Positions 14,217 through 15,143 of a DNA stretch of 15,143 nt are shown here, piece after piece. Within the stretch, counting starts at the first letter, position 1; each line of letters opens with the position of its first letter. The translations under genes were made by a program, and so were the position numbers. The notes under the pieces were generated by a model, which was not told the DNA's origin, made no database searches, and saw only the letters and a program-made list of their open reading frames with translations. Source of the DNA: Gallionella sp. (GTDB taxonomy: Bacteria > Pseudomonadota > Gammaproteobacteria > Burkholderiales > Gallionellaceae); NCBI GenBank assembly GCA_030690245.1, contig JAUYGW010000280.1:1-15143 (forward strand). The letters are read 5' to 3'.

Positions 14217-15143
14217 CTAGCGGCTGCCAACCGGCACGTAATCGCGCCGCGTCGCACCCACATACAACTGGCGCGGACGGCCGATTTTATGGTCGTGATC
14301 GACCATCATCTCGTTCCATTGCGAAATCCAGCCGATGGTGCGCGCCACCGCAAAAATCACCGTGAACATATTGACCGGGATGCCCAGCGCGCGCAGCACG
14401 ATGCCGGAATAGAAATCCACGTTCGGATACAACTTGTGTTCGATAAAATACGAGTCGCTCAACGCGACGCGCTCCAGTTCCATCGCCAGTTCGAACAGCT
14501 TGTCGTTTTCCAGTCCCAGTTCTTTCAGTACCTCATGGCAGGTTTCGCGCATCACCGCCGCACGCGGGTCCATGTTCTTGTAGACGCGATGGCCAAAGCC
14601 CATCAGGCGATATTTTTTGTCCTTCACGCCCTGCACATATTCCTGCACGCGCGAGATATCGCCGATTTCTTCCAGCATATTCAGCGCCGCCTCGTTCGCG
14701 CCGCCGTGCGCCGGCCCCCACAATGCGGCGATGCCGGAAGCGATGCAGGCAAACGGGTTCGCCCCGCTCGAACCGGCCAGGCGCACCGTCGAGGTGGAGG
14801 CGTTCTGCTCATGGTCGGCATGCAGGATCAGGATGCGCTCCAGCGCGCGCGCCAATACCGGATTGGGCACGTAATCTTCCGCCGGTATCGCGAACATCAT
14901 CTGCATCAGGTTTTCCGCATAACCGAGCTTGTTCCTCGGATACATGAACGGAAAGCCGGTGTGGTACTTATGCGCCATCGCCGCGATGGTCGGCACCTTG
15001 GCGATCAGGCGCATCGCCGAAATCTCGCGGTGCTCGGGATTATTGATGTCCAGCGAGTCGTGATAGAACGCCGACAGCGCGCCAACCACGCCGACCATCA
15101 CCGCCATCGGGTGCGCATCGCGGCGGAAGCCGGAATAGAAGCG
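14217..15143 (-). CDS. gltA: Citrate synthase, type I (C-terminal about 308 residues; start outside the window)
   Basis: The frame is open to the window edge and lacks its start. The visible part aligns well with residues from about 120 of E. coli GltA to its end; the full protein should be about 430 residues. Citrate synthase condenses acetyl-CoA and oxaloacetate to citrate. All three catalytic residues are present: His in [10 protein letters not shown] (codon 14706-14708), His in GFGHRVYKN (14589-14591) and Asp in VDFYSG (14415-14417). The conserved [16 protein letters not shown] segment is also intact. The sequence is of the hexameric, Gram-negative type, which is typically inhibited by NADH. 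It precedes sucA and sucB in the same direction, the common betaproteobacterial order. Confidence 0.97.
   Translation of the reverse strand, partial: RFYSGFRRDAHPMAVMVGVVGALSAFYHDSLDINNPEHREISAMRLIAKVPTIAAMAHKYHTGFPFMYPRNKLGYAENLMQMMFAIPAEDYVPNPVLARALERILILHADHEQNASTSTVRLAGSSGANPFACIASGIAALWGPAHGGANEAALNMLEEIGDISRVQEYVQGVKDKKYRLMGFGHRVYKNMDPRAAVMRETCHEVLKELGLENDKLFELAMELERVALSDSYFIEHKLYPNVDFYSGIVLRALGIPVNMFTVIFAVARTIGWISQWNEMMVDHDHKIGRPRQLYVGATRRDYVPVGSR

Overview
The window reads like a repeat-rich betaproteobacterial chromosome, probably a member of the Nitrosomonadales such as the Gallionellaceae. The lineage is inferred from gene order and protein character, not from a database match. Every protein gene and tRNA lies on the minus strand, so the window is described here from its right end to its left end.

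Right part (about 10,018-15,143). A TCA-cycle block runs gltA (citrate synthase, cut by the window edge), sucA (2-oxoglutarate dehydrogenase E1) and sucB (E2). sucA and sucB overlap by 11 bases. An imperfect 33-bp inverted repeat separates gltA from sucA. No lpd (E3) gene follows sucB inside the window. Downstream of sucB are two perfect or near-perfect hairpins of dispersed-repeat type.

Middle part (about 8,600-9,930). A low-GC (about 42% in sampled lines) DUF4145-like gene with an N-terminal zinc ribbon lies between two inverted copies of a 259-bp repeat. The outer 207 bp of the two copies match at 201 of 207 positions. This is the clearest accessory region and the least explained part of the window. 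Left of it is an acrylyl-CoA reductase-like (AcuI/YhdH) gene.

Left part (1-7,527). This is the protein-quality-control block, in transcription order: tRNA-Leu(UAG), tig, clpP, clpX, lon, hupB, tRNA-Val(UAC), tRNA-Asp(GUC), terminator, ppiD (cut by the left edge). Trigger factor folds nascent chains, ClpXP and Lon degrade damaged or tagged proteins, and PpiD is a membrane-anchored periplasmic chaperone. lon has its own very good heat-shock (sigma-32) promoter. hupB has a sigma-70 promoter, a GTG start and a small hairpin at the predicted 5' end of its mRNA.

A theme of the window is short dispersed repeats. They fill most intergenic gaps. Two appear to be embedded in frame inside core genes (acuI and the flexible linker of sucB), and a third candidate insertion lies in sucA.
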